Source: Deltaproteobacteria bacterium
GTDB lineage: Bacteria > Desulfobacterota > Desulfobacteria > C00003060 > C00003106
Direction: 5' to 3'
NCBI GenBank assembly: GCA_019314005.1
Contig: JAFDAE010000008.1
Location: 1-29,716 of the forward strand
DNA length: 29,716 nucleotides
Below are positions 7,217 through 13,976 of this stretch, piece after piece (positions within the stretch are counted from its first letter, which is position 1; each line of letters opens with the position of its first letter). Under the pieces are notes generated by a model that made no database searches, was not told where the DNA came from, and saw nothing but the letters and a program-made list of their open reading frames with translations. Both the position numbers and the translations under genes were made by a program.

Positions 7217-8287
7217 TTATTCTTCCGTGGTCAAGTTTAATATAGCTCCGGGAATATCTTTAAGTGGCAATGTCTTGTCCACCCCACCCAGTTTGACTGC
7301 TTCTTTAGGCATCCCAAAAACCACACAACTTTTTTCATCCTGCGCAATTGTCTTTGCACCGGATTCTTTCATTTCCAGCATGCCTCGCGCGCCGTCGTCA
7401 CCCATGCCGGTCAGAATCACGCCAATAGCATTCGCGCCGGCATATCTGGCGCCGGAGCGAAAAAGGACATCAACAGAAGGACGGTGTCTATTGACCAGGG
7501 GGCCCTCCCTAACCTCAATCACATAGCGGGCGCCACTTCTCTTAAGGAGTGTATGACGATTGCCGGGCGCTATAAGGACTTTACCGGTGACAACGCTGTC
7601 ATTGTTTTCCGCTTCCTTGACCTCCATGCTGCATATATCGTTTAGCCTTGCCGCAAATGAAGTGGTAAATTTTTCCGGCATGTGTTGCACAATTACTGTT
7701 CCAGGCACGTCAGGCGGCATTACCTCCAAAAGCCCCCTTATTGCTTCCGTGCCCCCGGTAGACGCACCAATAAGCACAACTGAATCCGTAGTCTTGGCCA
7801 TTGCCTTTCCACGGTATTTGGGGATAATCACATCTGCGGTATATTTCTTGTTCGGATTTTTGTAATTAATACGTTTTACCTTAGCCTTTGAAGCGGCTTT
7901 TACAGCGTCGCAAATACAAATCTTTGATTCTTCCAGAAAGCCTTTTACACCTATTCGCGGTTTTTCTATAATGTCTACCGCGCCATATCGCAATGCCTGA
8001 AAGCTTGTTTCACATCCTTTTGTGGTAAGGCTCGAACACATAACCACAGGAATGGGATGTTGCCTCATAAGCTTCCGCAAAAATGTAATCCCATCCATGC
8101 GCGGCATTTCTACGTCAAGGGTAATCACATCGGGGGCCTCTTTCTTCAGCCGTTCTGCAGCCACGTATGGATCCTGTGCTGTAGCAATCACCTCGATTGC
8201 AGGATCGGAATTTAAAATCTCCGCAAGGGCCTGGCGGACTACTGCAGAATCATCGATCACAAGAACCTTTATTTTTCTTTTTTTCAT
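7217..8287 (-). CDS. cheB: Chemotaxis response regulator protein-glutamate methylesterase
   Basis: A 356-residue CheB. The N-terminal receiver has Asp12-Asp13, phosphoacceptor Asp58 ([12 protein letters not shown]) and Lys109 (EKP). A lysine-rich linker of about 40 residues precedes the methylesterase domain with its Ser-His-Asp triad: Ser176 in [10 protein letters not shown], His202 in IVQHMPEKF and Asp297 in LTGMGDDGA. The enzyme removes methyl groups from, and deamidates, chemoreceptors; phosphorylation by CheA activates it. GAGAG precedes the ATG. It follows cheR in transcription order, separated by the MITE-like element at 8319-8442. All catalytic residues are present. Confidence 0.95.
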   Translation of the reverse strand: MKKRKIKVLVIDDSAVVRQALAEILNSDPAIEVIATAQDPYVAAERLKKEAPDVITLDVEMPRMDGITFLRKLMRQHPIPVVMCSSLTTKGCETSFQALRYGAVDIIEKPRIGVKGFLEESKICICDAVKAASKAKVKRINYKNPNKKYTADVIIPKYRGKAMAKTTDSVVLIGASTGGTEAIRGLLEVMPPDVPGTVIVQHMPEKFTTSFAARLNDICSMEVKEAENNDSVVTGKVLIAPGNRHTLLKRSGARYVIEVREGPLVNRHRPSVDVLFRSGARYAGANAIGVILTGMGDDGARGMLEMKESGAKTIAQDEKSCVVFGMPKEAVKLGGVDKTLPLKDIPGAILNLTTEE

Positions 8288-8318
8288 ATACTCTCTGCTC
8301 TTTTTTCTATATACCTAA

Positions 8319-8442
8319 CCCGAATTATTCACGCCCCGAATTCGCTGCAGCTGCAAGGCGTAGCTTGCGAAGCTGTAGCCGGCTACCGCGAGCGAGCTAC
8401 AACGCCGCAGATGTAGGAAATTCGGGGCGTGAATAATCCGGG
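8319..8442. repeat. MITE-like element between cheR and cheB
   Basis: Terminal inverted repeats of 24 bp with one mismatch start CCCGAATTATTCACGCCCCG. The 124 bp interior is a second palindrome of GTAGC-type words, with a perfect 12-mer GTAGCCGGCTAC in the middle. The right end touches the cheR stop codon at 8443-8445 directly. No coding capacity. On RNA it would form a long stable hairpin between two co-oriented genes. Confidence 0.85.
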
Positions 8443-9306
8443 CTATGCCTTGCGATAGATAGTAGGCCCCGCCTGTCTGAATTTAGTGTCCAGTCCGTTG
8501 AGGGTTTCTGAATTTCCGATAAACAAGTATCCCCCATCTTTTAATTGACGATAAAAATTATTTACCAATGATTCCCGCGTATCCCGATTAAAATAGATCA
8601 TTACATTTCGACAAAAGATAAAATCCATCTTAGTCGGTATTGGGGAAAAGCTTTCCATCAGGTTAACATATTTAACTCTTACACAATTTCTCAATTTCGG
8701 AGCAATACGGTAAAAACCGGTTTGGCTTCGAGCACCCCGCATAAAATATTTATGCACATAGCGTAAAGGAATAGTCTTAACAGCTTCTTGGGAATATATA
8801 GCCCGATCGGCAGCTATTAACATCTGCTGTGAAATATCGGAGGCAAAAATCGAAAATGTTATCCTTGGATAGGACTCCAAAAAATCTGCAATTACAACGG
8901 CTAATGTATATGCTTCTTCGCCTGATGAACAGCCGGCACTCCATACATTGACCTTTGTCAGACTCCACTTCTTCTTTTCTGACGCAATCTCTGGAAGCGC
9001 TACATCTTTCAAAAAATCAAAGTGCACGGGCTCTCGAAAAAAATCGGTCTTATTGGTGCTCACAACGTCAATCATATGAATGACTTCATTTTTTTGACCT
9101 TTAGGGCTCATTAGATAATCGTGGTAATCGGAAAAGCTTTGTATCTTGAGACTCCGCAATCTCTTCAGGAGCCGTGAAGTCAACATAGTTTTTTTTACCG
9201 GCGGCAAATTGATCCCGAACCTTTTGTGTATAAATTCACTAAACCGTTTAAACTCCTTGTCGGACATCCTGATATTAGCGGGTATAATTGGTGCGTTACT
9301 GTGCAT
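8443..9306 (-). CDS. cheR: Chemoreceptor glutamate methyltransferase
   Basis: A 287-residue CheR. The N-terminal all-alpha domain (to about residue 80) includes the basic TSRLLKRLRSL helix. The SAM-binding domain carries the family motifs STNKTDFFRE (84-92), VWSAGCSSGEEAYTLA (121-136) and FIFCRNVMIYF (229-239). It methylates receptor glutamates using SAM, opposing CheB. The Shine-Dalgarno is weak (GGAATA). Upstream on the same strand is cheA, 200 bases away across the structured repeat at 9354-9496; downstream the stop codon abuts the element at 8319-8442. The interruptions suggest that elements have invaded a formerly compact che operon. Confidence 0.95.
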   Translation of the reverse strand: MHSNAPIIPANIRMSDKEFKRFSEFIHKRFGINLPPVKKTMLTSRLLKRLRSLKIQSFSDYHDYLMSPKGQKNEVIHMIDVVSTNKTDFFREPVHFDFLKDVALPEIASEKKKWSLTKVNVWSAGCSSGEEAYTLAVVIADFLESYPRITFSIFASDISQQMLIAADRAIYSQEAVKTIPLRYVHKYFMRGARSQTGFYRIAPKLRNCVRVKYVNLMESFSPIPTKMDFIFCRNVMIYFNRDTRESLVNNFYRQLKDGGYLFIGNSETLNGLDTKFRQAGPTIYRKA

Positions 9307-9353
9307 AGTTATTCCGATTCTTCACTCAAATGGATTCAAAAACCTTCTCTTGT

Positions 9354-9496
9354 GAGCCAGTTTCAAAATGTTCAATTTTGCCCAAGGTCAAGGAAGGCGG
9401 AAATTATAACCCGCAGGAATACTTGACGTATTTCGAGGCTTAGAATTTCCGCCTAACACCGAGATTGGGTAAAAGGGGACGCTTTGAAATTGGCTC
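9354..9496. repeat. Structured intergenic repeat, family A (copy 2)
   Basis: The ends GAGCCAGTTTCAAAATGTTC and GACGCTTTGAAATTGGCTC are inverted repeats. The inner stem AGGCGGAAATT pairs with AATTTCCGCCT and a GAATAC/GTATTTC hairpin sits at the tip. Compared with the copy at 1508-1688, both outer and inner stems have changed on both sides. An 8 bp direct repeat CTCTTGTG (9347-9354 and 9494-9501) brackets it like a target duplication. It separates cheA from cheR. Confidence 0.85.
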
Positions 9497-9507
9497 TTGT
9501 GCCTCGC

Positions 9508-11625
9508 TTAATGGTACATTGCTTCTTCATGCCTGCATGCGGTACGGACCAGCTGGGCCACGTCAAGGATCAACGCCACTGCTCCGTCACCCATTATAGT
9601 GGCTCCGGATATCCCCTCGGCTCCGTGGAATACCTTGCCCAGTGATTTGATCACCGCTTGCTTTTCCCCGACGATTTCGTCTATTACCACCCCAACTCTG
9701 GTCCCCTCTACTTCTACAATGACTACCTGCTCGATATCGTGTTCGTTACTTTCCATACTGAACTCCTCCTGCAACCGGATATACGGTACGATTTCGTCTC
9801 TCAATGCCAGCATATGTCTTCCATGCGACCTTTCTATATCTTTCCGGGTTAACTCTACACATTCTTTTACGCAGTGCAACGGCACGACATACTGGTCTTT
9901 AGCTACTGATACGATAAGTCCATCTATAATCGCCAACGTTAAGGGGAGACGAAGGATAATCTCTGTGCCTTTTCCTTGTTCGCTGGTAATATCGATAGCG
10001 CCCCGCAATGAATCGATCTCACGCTTGACAACATCCATCCCTACTCCACGGCCGGATACATCGGTTACGCTCTTGGCAGTAGAAAAGCCGGGCTCAAAAA
10101 TAAGCTTAAAGAGATTTGATTCAGAAAGGTTGTCAGTACTTTCTATGAGCCCTTTTTCGAAGGCTTTTGCCGTTATTGTCTCAGAATCCAGCCCCTTGCC
10201 GTCGTCGTGAATATGTATTACGACTTCACCTTCAGCATGAGCTGCCGTAAGCTTTACAGTCCCCCTCGGCGGTTTGCCCGCTCTAATCCTTTCCTCGGGG
10301 GTCTCTATGCCATGATCAATGCAATTTCGAATCAGGTGAACCAGCGGATCGTTGATCCGTTCGATAACCGTCTTGTCAAGTTCGGTATCATCTCCCTCTG
10401 TAACAAAATCGATCTCTTTGCCAAGGTCTGAAGCCAGATCGCGTATCATACGCTTAAACTTACTGAAAAGAGTATTAATCGGTAGCATCCGGATGCCCAG
10501 GACACAATCTCGCAATTCATCGCTGAGATGCTCAATACCCTCTACGGCGCACAATAGCTCAGTGCTCATAACGCCGGTGGCTGCCTGACTCAACTGGGAC
10601 TGGGTGGTCACCAGCTCACCAACGATATTGACTAAGAAATCAAGTTTTTCAGCAGGAACCCGTATGCTTGTTGTTTTACTCACATCCCGGTATTTTTTTG
10701 CGGCATTCTGTTCTGACAGGGCTGAATTGATTTTTTCCTGCGAAATAGCCCCGGATTCTTTCAGCAACTCTCCGAGACGAGACTGTTTGCTTAAGGCATC
10801 CTTAACCTGATTAGATGAAACATCTCCGCGATTAATGAGTATTTCTCCCAACTTTGGTTGAAGACCGTTTCCTGCTTCTGCCTTTGCCGCACTACTTATA
10901 TCTACAATCTGCACCTCGCTTTTATCCAAAACAAAGATAAAGATGTCATGAACAGCGTTTTCTTCAACATCGGTATGCAAAACCATATCCCAGGCTAAGT
11001 AGCACTTCTCAGGATCAATATCAGACAGAGGGGGTATATACTCCGGTAAAAAGTGTGTTTGCAGTTTCCCCATTTCCGACAATTCTGCAATCAATCCCAA
11101 CGGATTGATACCGTGCAGGAACAGATCCGGCCCGGCTTTGAAACGTATGCGATACACCTTCTGATGTTCCGTGCTTTTTTGTGGCTGTGAATCGGACGGA
11201 GTAGCGGACACTGCCGACTCTTCTGTGGAACCGGAGCCATGGCCATCAGCAAACTGAGCAAAGGATTTTATAATCTCATCCCTTCTGTCCTGCGCATCGG
11301 TCTCCTCATTGTTGAGAGCGTTCAACATGCGGTTGATTTCATCCCTGGAAATCAGTATCAGATCAATTATTTTCTTGTTTACAGTAAGTTCTCCCCCTCG
11401 AATTTTATCGAGAACGGTTTCTACGTGGTGCGCAAAATCTGCTATCTCATCAAAACCAAACATCGCTCCGGAGCCTTTTATAGTATGAATGGCCCGAAAG
11501 ATGCGGTTTACCAACTCCGGATTTTCCATATCGTCTTCGAGATCAAGCACCGCGGTTTCCAATTCCGCCAGTAGCTCTGTAGCCTCTTCAAGATATGTCT
11601 GAGCAAATTTATCGCCTGTGTCCAT
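9508..11625 (-). CDS. cheA: Chemotaxis histidine kinase
   Basis: A 705-residue CheA. Domains: Hpt with phosphoacceptor His47 (IHTIKGSGAMFG); a P2-like regulator-docking region at about 157-245; two LGEIL/LGELL-type helical repeats at about 257-313; P3 dimerization helices from about 320; ATPase with N-box (HLIRNCIDHGIE), G1 (DDGKGLD), F-box (EPGFSTA) and G2 (SGRGVGMDVV); and a C-terminal CheW-like P5 domain. The ATG at 11625 is preceded by AAGGAG at good spacing, so an upstream TTG at 11646 is rejected. It lies 13 bases after cheY. It phosphorylates CheY and CheB. All kinase motifs are intact. Confidence 0.96.
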   Translation of the reverse strand: MDTGDKFAQTYLEEATELLAELETAVLDLEDDMENPELVNRIFRAIHTIKGSGAMFGFDEIADFAHHVETVLDKIRGGELTVNKKIIDLILISRDEINRMLNALNNEETDAQDRRDEIIKSFAQFADGHGSGSTEESAVSATPSDSQPQKSTEHQKVYRIRFKAGPDLFLHGINPLGLIAELSEMGKLQTHFLPEYIPPLSDIDPEKCYLAWDMVLHTDVEENAVHDIFIFVLDKSEVQIVDISSAAKAEAGNGLQPKLGEILINRGDVSSNQVKDALSKQSRLGELLKESGAISQEKINSALSEQNAAKKYRDVSKTTSIRVPAEKLDFLVNIVGELVTTQSQLSQAATGVMSTELLCAVEGIEHLSDELRDCVLGIRMLPINTLFSKFKRMIRDLASDLGKEIDFVTEGDDTELDKTVIERINDPLVHLIRNCIDHGIETPEERIRAGKPPRGTVKLTAAHAEGEVVIHIHDDGKGLDSETITAKAFEKGLIESTDNLSESNLFKLIFEPGFSTAKSVTDVSGRGVGMDVVKREIDSLRGAIDITSEQGKGTEIILRLPLTLAIIDGLIVSVAKDQYVVPLHCVKECVELTRKDIERSHGRHMLALRDEIVPYIRLQEEFSMESNEHDIEQVVIVEVEGTRVGVVIDEIVGEKQAVIKSLGKVFHGAEGISGATIMGDGAVALILDVAQLVRTACRHEEAMYH

Positions 11626-11638
11626 AATATCTCCTTGT

Positions 11639-12004
11639 TTAACCAAGCACCTTTTTTATTACTGCAAGAAGTTGATCGGGCTCGAAAGGTTTAACGATCC
11701 ACCCGGTAGCCCCTGCCTCTTTGCCTTGCGCCTTCTTTTCCGGATGCGATTCAGTGGTAAGCATAATAATGGGTATGAATTTATACGCAGGTGTCGCACG
11801 AATTCCCTCTATCAATGCGATGCCGTCGACATTTGGCATATTAAGGTCCGTTATAACCATGTGAATCTCTTCGTCGTTGAGCTTTTTCAGTGCATCCCTG
11901 CCGTCTACCGCATCTATTACATTGTAACCGGCCTGTTTTAGCGTAAAATTTAACATCTCCCTCATGCTCGCAGAATCATCAACTGTCATGATTGTTTTTG
12001 CCAT
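11639..12004 (-). CDS. cheY: CheY chemotaxis response regulator
   Basis: A 121-residue receiver starting MAKTIMTVDDSASMREML at 12004, with AAAGGGA about six bases upstream. The longer upstream frame is made of the tandem repeat at 12024-12051 and the end of the STAS gene and is rejected. Key residues are Asp9-Asp10, phosphoacceptor Asp53 (VITDLNMPNVDG), Thr83 and Lys105 (WIVKPFEP). The sequence is of the type found immediately upstream of cheA in many che operons of this group. It sits between the STAS gene and cheA on the same strand. Its output could be a motor or another target; no flagellar genes are visible. Confidence 0.93.
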   Translation of the reverse strand: MAKTIMTVDDSASMREMLNFTLKQAGYNVIDAVDGRDALKKLNDEEIHMVITDLNMPNVDGIALIEGIRATPAYKFIPIIMLTTESHPEKKAQGKEAGATGWIVKPFEPDQLLAVIKKVLG

Positions 12005-12023
12005 GATCTGTTCCCTTTGTAAA

Positions 12024-12051
12024 TGTCCGTTGACCGTTGTCCGTTGACCGT
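12024..12051. repeat. Perfect 14 bp tandem duplication between STAS gene and cheY
   Basis: Two identical head-to-tail copies of TGTCCGTTGACCGT fill most of the 55-base gap between the STAS stop and the cheY start. The sequence resembles the other short-word arrays in this window in style but shares no word with them. The array stops 10 bases before the cheY ribosome binding site region. Confidence 0.8.
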
Positions 12052-12059
12052 GGCTCTTA

Positions 12060-12359
12060 CTAAAACCATTTATCCTTGAACATTGCAGCAGACTGGGCGG
12101 CTTCAATACATGTCTCAGATATATTCGCCCAGTAAATTTCCTTACCTTCACTTTCAGCTGATTTTACTGCTGAGCATAAAAGTTGAAGCATTCCAGCATC
12201 TATTTCTTCAACCTCACCAAGATCGATTTCAGGGTGCTCGTTCTCGCTGATCTCCTTGATCAGGGCATCCCTTAGCTCGCCTGCCCCTGAAAGGGAAAGT
12301 ATCCCCCGAAGTTTTAAACGCCGGCTTCCGTTTCGTTGATCTGTCACAATATTATCCAT
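12060..12359 (-). CDS. STAS-domain protein (anti-sigma-factor-antagonist fold), first gene of che cluster
   Basis: A 99-residue STAS domain. The usual core LRGILSLSGAGELRDALIKEI is followed by IDLGEVEEIDAGMLQLLCSAVKSA. The loop after Asp54 normally carries the phosphorylatable Ser or Thr; here it is Ala55 (DAGMLQLL where related chemosensory STAS proteins have DTAGLQLL), so switching by kinase phosphorylation looks unlikely. STAS proteins at the head of che operons are common, but their mechanism is poorly known. GAGGAG lies 11 bases before the ATG. It is transcribed towards cheY and cheA. Partner identification is not possible from sequence. Confidence 0.8.
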   Translation of the reverse strand: MDNIVTDQRNGSRRLKLRGILSLSGAGELRDALIKEISENEHPEIDLGEVEEIDAGMLQLLCSAVKSAESEGKEIYWANISETCIEAAQSAAMFKDKWF

Positions 12360-12398
12360 AACTTATCCACTCCTCTACTCGGGCACTATCGAAACCTT

Positions 12399-12586
12399 GA
12401 GACCTTTGCAAAACTGCCATTATGAGCGCTAACGCTTCACTGCGTGTCCGTGATGCGGCGTCAGGCTTCAAATTTTGGCACGCAGTGAAGCGTCAGCGCT
12501 ATCCTCGAAATACCCAATGTATTCCTCCGGTTAAATTTTTCACCTTCCTTGCCTGACGGAAAAATGTCACGTTATGCAAAGGTCTC
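12399..12586. repeat. Structured intergenic repeat, family A (copy 3, minus orientation, with inserted words)
   Basis: The ends GAGACCTTTGCA and TGCAAAGGTCTC are perfect inverted repeats. Read on the minus strand, it contains the family core (AGGAATACATTGGGTATTTCG) and an inner stem AAAAATTT/AAAATTT. Two inverted copies of a 23-24 bp word (12424-12446 and 12477-12500; common part CGCTTCACTGCGTG) have been inserted. It lies upstream of the STAS-che genes. Confidence 0.82.
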
Positions 12587-12687
12587 ATCTTGTCTGTGTT
12601 ATCATCCTTATCGGCTAAGCTAAGTATTTTTTTATGAATATTCCGCTCGATTTCCATTGCGTGCGGTCTATGTTTGTCTTGCGACAT
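12587..12687 (-). pseudogene. Short N-terminal reading frame cut off by the repeat
   Basis: From the ATG at 12687 an open frame encodes about 33 residues (starting MSQDKHRPHAMEIERNIHKK) and then runs into the repeat at 12399-12586, where the remaining codons are repeat sequence ending at 12499. No convincing Shine-Dalgarno is present. The polar, amphipathic sequence is not recognised. It may be the start of a gene destroyed by insertion, or chance. Confidence 0.25.
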
Positions 12688-12719
12688 ATATCTATAAAGG
12701 TTTTTTTTGCTTAGTCTTA

Positions 12720-12748
12720 GGCTGGGATAAATAACCGGCTGGGATAAA
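12720..12748. promoter_or_regulatory. Pair of direct 12 bp repeats, possible operator
   Basis: GGCTGGGATAAA occurs at 12720-12731 and 12737-12748, 17 bases apart start to start, in the non-coding stretch 12688-12804 between gmk and the STAS-che genes. This position could serve the che promoter on the minus strand. No regulator is known for the word, and it was not seen elsewhere in the window. The rest of this stretch shows only an AT-rich run. Confidence 0.3.
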
Positions 12749-12804
12749 ATCGTTAATTTTTTTTATAGGATAAGTGTTGATGGCTTGAAGAATTGATAAA
12801 GTAT

Positions 12805-13371
12805 TTACGCTGTACGGATCTCTTCTATAACTTGTTTCAGTTCTGCAATAGCGACACTTAAGTCACCGTTGGTAATTACAACATCATAAAAGTTTGCCTC
12901 TTTCATTTCTTGTTTTGCATCTTCAAGACGACGTGCAATAGACTCGGCAGGGTCAGTGCCACGCTGACAAAGTCGTTTTTCCAGTTCTTTAAAAGAAGGA
13001 GGCATAATAAAAATCAAGGTTGCATCGGGGTACCTACTCCGGAGTTTTTTGGCCCCTTGAGTGTCGATATCCAACAATACGTCTTTTCCGCTATTAAGCG
13101 TTTTTTTCAACACCTCTGCGGAAGTGCCGTAGAAATTACCATGGACTTCCGCCCATTCCGCCCACTCATTACTTTTTATTTTTTCGCGAAATACGTCTTT
13201 GGGAATAAAATGATAAGCCACCCCTTCTTGTTCCCCCTTTCTGGGGGAACGGGTAGTGTAAGAAATAGAATATTCAAGGTCAGACCGTGCCTGTAAGATC
13301 GCATTACAAAGGGTAGTCTTTCCTGTTCCAGAAGGTGCGGAAACAATAAAAAGATGTCCTTGCCTGCTCAT
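12805..13371 (-). CDS. gmk: Guanylate kinase
   Basis: A 188-residue P-loop enzyme that converts GMP to GDP with ATP. It starts MSRQGHLFIVSAPSGTGKTT, with Walker A at about 11-19. The GMP-binding signature SISYTTRSPRKGEQEGVAYH follows, and VLLDIDTQGAKKLR and the lid Arg-rich segment (QRGTDPAESIARRL) are present. Length is slightly short of the 207 of E. coli Gmk but normal for the family. The ATG follows directly on the remA stop (TAA then ATG), a tight coupling typical of the yicC-remA-gmk arrangement. Downstream lies non-coding DNA and the che region. Confidence 0.96.
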   Translation of the reverse strand: MSRQGHLFIVSAPSGTGKTTLCNAILQARSDLEYSISYTTRSPRKGEQEGVAYHFIPKDVFREKIKSNEWAEWAEVHGNFYGTSAEVLKKTLNSGKDVLLDIDTQGAKKLRSRYPDATLIFIMPPSFKELEKRLCQRGTDPAESIARRLEDAKQEMKEANFYDVVITNGDLSVAIAELKQVIEEIRTA

Positions 13372-13647
13372 TTATTCTACCTTAGTCTTCTCCTCTTTTA
13401 AATCATACCCTGCCATGAATCGCTGTGAAATAGTCTCAGCCTGCACAGCAGATAAAATGACATGATTGCTGTCGGTAATAATAATAGAACGGGTACGGCG
13501 TCCATGGGTTGAGTCAACCAAGCGAGCACCTTCCTTGGCATCATCTTTCAAGCGCTTCATCGGAGCCGAACTCGGTGTTACAATAGCCACTACACGGTTT
13601 GAAACTACCATATTGCCAAAACCAATATTTAACAACTTTGATTCCAT
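13372..13647 (-). CDS. RemA/DUF370-family DNA-binding regulator homologue
   Basis: A 91-residue protein beginning [20 protein letters not shown], the strongly conserved N-terminus of the DUF370 family, followed by [20 protein letters not shown] and [19 protein letters not shown]. Bacillus subtilis RemA of this family activates biofilm matrix genes by binding DNA as an oligomeric ring. In proteobacteria its role is not established. GAGGGGGGAG provides the ribosome binding site. It is placed between yicC and gmk, the usual neighbours. The regulatory target here is unknown. Confidence 0.9.
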   Translation of the reverse strand: MESKLLNIGFGNMVVSNRVVAIVTPSSAPMKRLKDDAKEGARLVDSTHGRRTRSIIITDSNHVILSAVQAETISQRFMAGYDLKEEKTKVE

Positions 13648-13676
13648 GCTCCCCCCTCAACAAGTAAATAAATGCT

Positions 13677-13929
13677 AACTACTCAGGTTAAAGGTTCAGA
13701 GGTTCAAGGTTGCTCGCATTGCGCTCTTCACATTTACAAGGCAGCATAGAGTTTCCTCTAAGCTCCGTTGCAAGACCGCTTGGCATTTCGCAAGAACCGG
13801 ATGAATTCCGCATTGGTATAGCCCCTCTTTCACCTGCCCGCCAATGCCAAGCGTTGGCAGGCGGGTCAGTTTAACCTTGAACCGTGAACCCCTGAACGTT
13901 GAACCCCTGAACGTTGAACCTGAGCAGTT
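13677..13929. repeat. TTGAACC-word inverted array with GC-rich hairpin
   Basis: The left arm (13677-13711) reads AGGTTCAGAGGTTCAAGG-like words; the right arm (13871-13929) reads TTGAACCCCTGAACG repeated twice plus flanks, inverted relative to the left. Between them, 13837-13865 forms a strong hairpin (CCCGCCAATGCCAA paired with TTGGCAGGCGGG). A related GC-rich hairpin is inserted in the repeat at 1508-1688. The whole non-coding stretch 13648-13976 between yicC and remA holds only repeats. Confidence 0.8.
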
Positions 13930-13936
13930 ACGTTTT

Positions 13937-13973
13937 CCTTTGTGTTCTTTGCGTCTTTGCGGTGAGGCAATAA
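13937..13973. repeat. CACCGCAAAGACGCAAAG repeat, copy 3' of yicC
   Basis: Reads CTTTGCGTCTTTGCGGTGAG on the plus strand, preceded by CCTTTGTGTTCTTTG. It ends three bases before the yicC stop codon. An inverted copy lies on the other side of yicC at 14886-14913, and further copies at 15173-15200 and 25825-25890. Confidence 0.8.
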
Positions 13974-13976
13974 GAA

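Noticed and set aside
7560..7865. Plus-strand frame inside cheB
   Set aside because: Antisense shadow of the methylesterase domain; no independent coding signal.
9599..10210. Long open frame on the plus strand inside cheA
   Set aside because: It is antisense to a gene with all CheA motifs intact, has no ribosome binding site and shows a Ser/Thr/Pro-biased shadow composition.
12005..12151. Extended N-terminus of CheY
   Set aside because: The codons come from the tandem repeat and the end of the STAS gene; the ATG at 12004 has a good ribosome binding site and the normal receiver start.
12399..12586. Target-site duplication around repeat copy 3
   Set aside because: Flanking bases on the two sides do not match over more than three positions.
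13871..13929. CRISPR-like look of the repeated TTGAACCCCTGAACG words
   Set aside because: Units are about 17 bases with no unique spacers of 30-40 bases, and no cas gene is near.
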